Shown here in pieces: positions 4,863-5,042 of a DNA stretch of 5,042 bases. The first letter of the stretch is position 1. Each line of letters starts with the position of its first letter. Under the pieces are notes generated by a model that was not told where the DNA came from, ran no database searches, and saw only the letters and a list, made by a program, of their open reading frames with translations. Source of the DNA: an uncultured Oscillospiraceae bacterium (lineage in GTDB: Bacteria > Bacillota > Clostridia > Oscillospirales > Ruminococcaceae); the NCBI GenBank assembly GCA_900552845.1, contig USBC01000134.1:1-5042 (forward strand), read 5' to 3'. The translations under genes and the position numbers were made by a program.

Positions 4863-4892
4863 TTGTATTCTGCGCCGCAAATGCGGTATAAT
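4863..4892 (+). promoter_or_regulatory. Divergent plus-strand promoter at the right edge
   Basis: TTGTAT (4863-4868) and a perfect TATAAT (4887-4892) with an 18-base spacer, pointing right. Transcription would start near 4899, directly before a palindrome (4907-4920) and the GC-rich element. No gene follows within the window; the target lies outside it or is the element itself. Confidence 0.6.
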
Positions 4893-4906
4893 GAGGCAAA
4901 GAAAAA

Positions 4907-4920
4907 GGGTTGGCCAACCC
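4907..4920. repeat. Perfect 14-base palindrome
   Basis: GGGTTGGCCAACCC is its own reverse complement. It lies about 15 bases after the divergent -10 box, at the predicted transcript start, where an operator would be effective. It could equally be the outer boundary of the adjacent GC-rich element. Confidence 0.5.
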
Positions 4921-4931
4921 CCGACATGGGT

Positions 4932-5019
4932 GGGCGCCCGCAGGGCAAGCCGCCTTCCGGCGGCTTCGGCGGGCTGCGGCCGCCCGCGCCGGCTGCGCCG
5001 GCGCGCCCGGCGGGCGCCC
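4932..5019. repeat. Inverted copy of the cloverleaf-like element (element 3)
   Basis: This copy is in opposite orientation to element 2, sharing the exact 20-mer at 4935-4954 with 3261-3280. The fold keeps the same plan: closing stem 4932-4946/5005-5019 (15 positions, one A-G mismatch), hairpin AAGCCGCC-TTCC-GGCGGCTT (4947-4966), a middle hairpin GGCGG/CCGCC (4968-4972/4980-4984), and GCGCCGGC-TGC-GCCGGCGC (4986-5004). In the last hairpin a T-A pair of element 2 is a G-C pair here, so pairing is kept though sequence changed. After it, 5020-5042 is C-rich low complexity at the window edge. Confidence 0.7.
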
Positions 5020-5042
5020 CCCCTCGGCGGCGGCACCCCCGC

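Noticed and set aside
891..5019. CRISPR array formed by the GC-rich repeats
   Set aside because: The elements are few, far apart, inverted and internally palindromic, with no regular repeat-spacer pattern and no cas genes.

Overview
The window looks like chromosomal DNA of a GC-rich, Gram-positive anaerobe. Strong AGGAGG-type ribosome sites, sigma-A-like promoters (TTGACT-17-TATAAT), a DUF1292 gene, an XdhC protein of the molybdenum-hydroxylase type and a 2[4Fe-4S] ferredoxin together suggest a clostridial gut bacterium. Oscillospiraceae/Ruminococcaceae (Faecalibacterium/Subdoligranulum-like) is my best guess from composition and from the GC-rich interspersed hairpin elements; no rRNA or marker gene confirms it. 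Both ends run into extremely GC-rich, low-complexity or hairpin-rich DNA, as expected of a contig broken at repeats.

Layout, left to right. 1-117: GC-only tract with a 28-base G run. 137-850 (+): a fusion of a HicB-like N-terminus and a DinB-like four-helix domain. 851-1232: a gene-free stretch holding a GC-rich multi-hairpin element (891-990), a near-consensus promoter (1081-1109) and a long leader. 1233-1445 (+): cold-shock protein with its own terminator (1458-1493). 1568-2116 (+): histidine phosphatase with its own promoter. 2208-3155 (+): XdhC-family protein. 3178-3317: a cloverleaf-like GC-rich element. 3407-3595 (+): 62-residue two-cluster ferredoxin. 3633-3711: two hairpins between convergent genes. 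On the minus strand: bactofilin (4118-3744), a structured non-coding RNA ending in an intrinsic terminator (about 4369-4159; probable 6S RNA), and a DUF1292 gene (4794-4474) with a clear promoter. 4863-4892 carries a divergent plus-strand promoter reading into a second, inverted copy of the cloverleaf element (4932-5019) at the right edge.

The genes do not form one pathway. The phosphatase, XdhC and ferredoxin genes are plausibly one transcript. XdhC and ferredoxin fit a selenium/molybdenum hydroxylase maturation or electron-transfer context, but no hydroxylase subunit lies in the window. The most unusual content is non-coding: the inverted cloverleaf repeats, the 6S-like RNA beside bactofilin, and the cold-shock leader, in which a 7-base complement of the ribosome-binding site suggests temperature control of translation.
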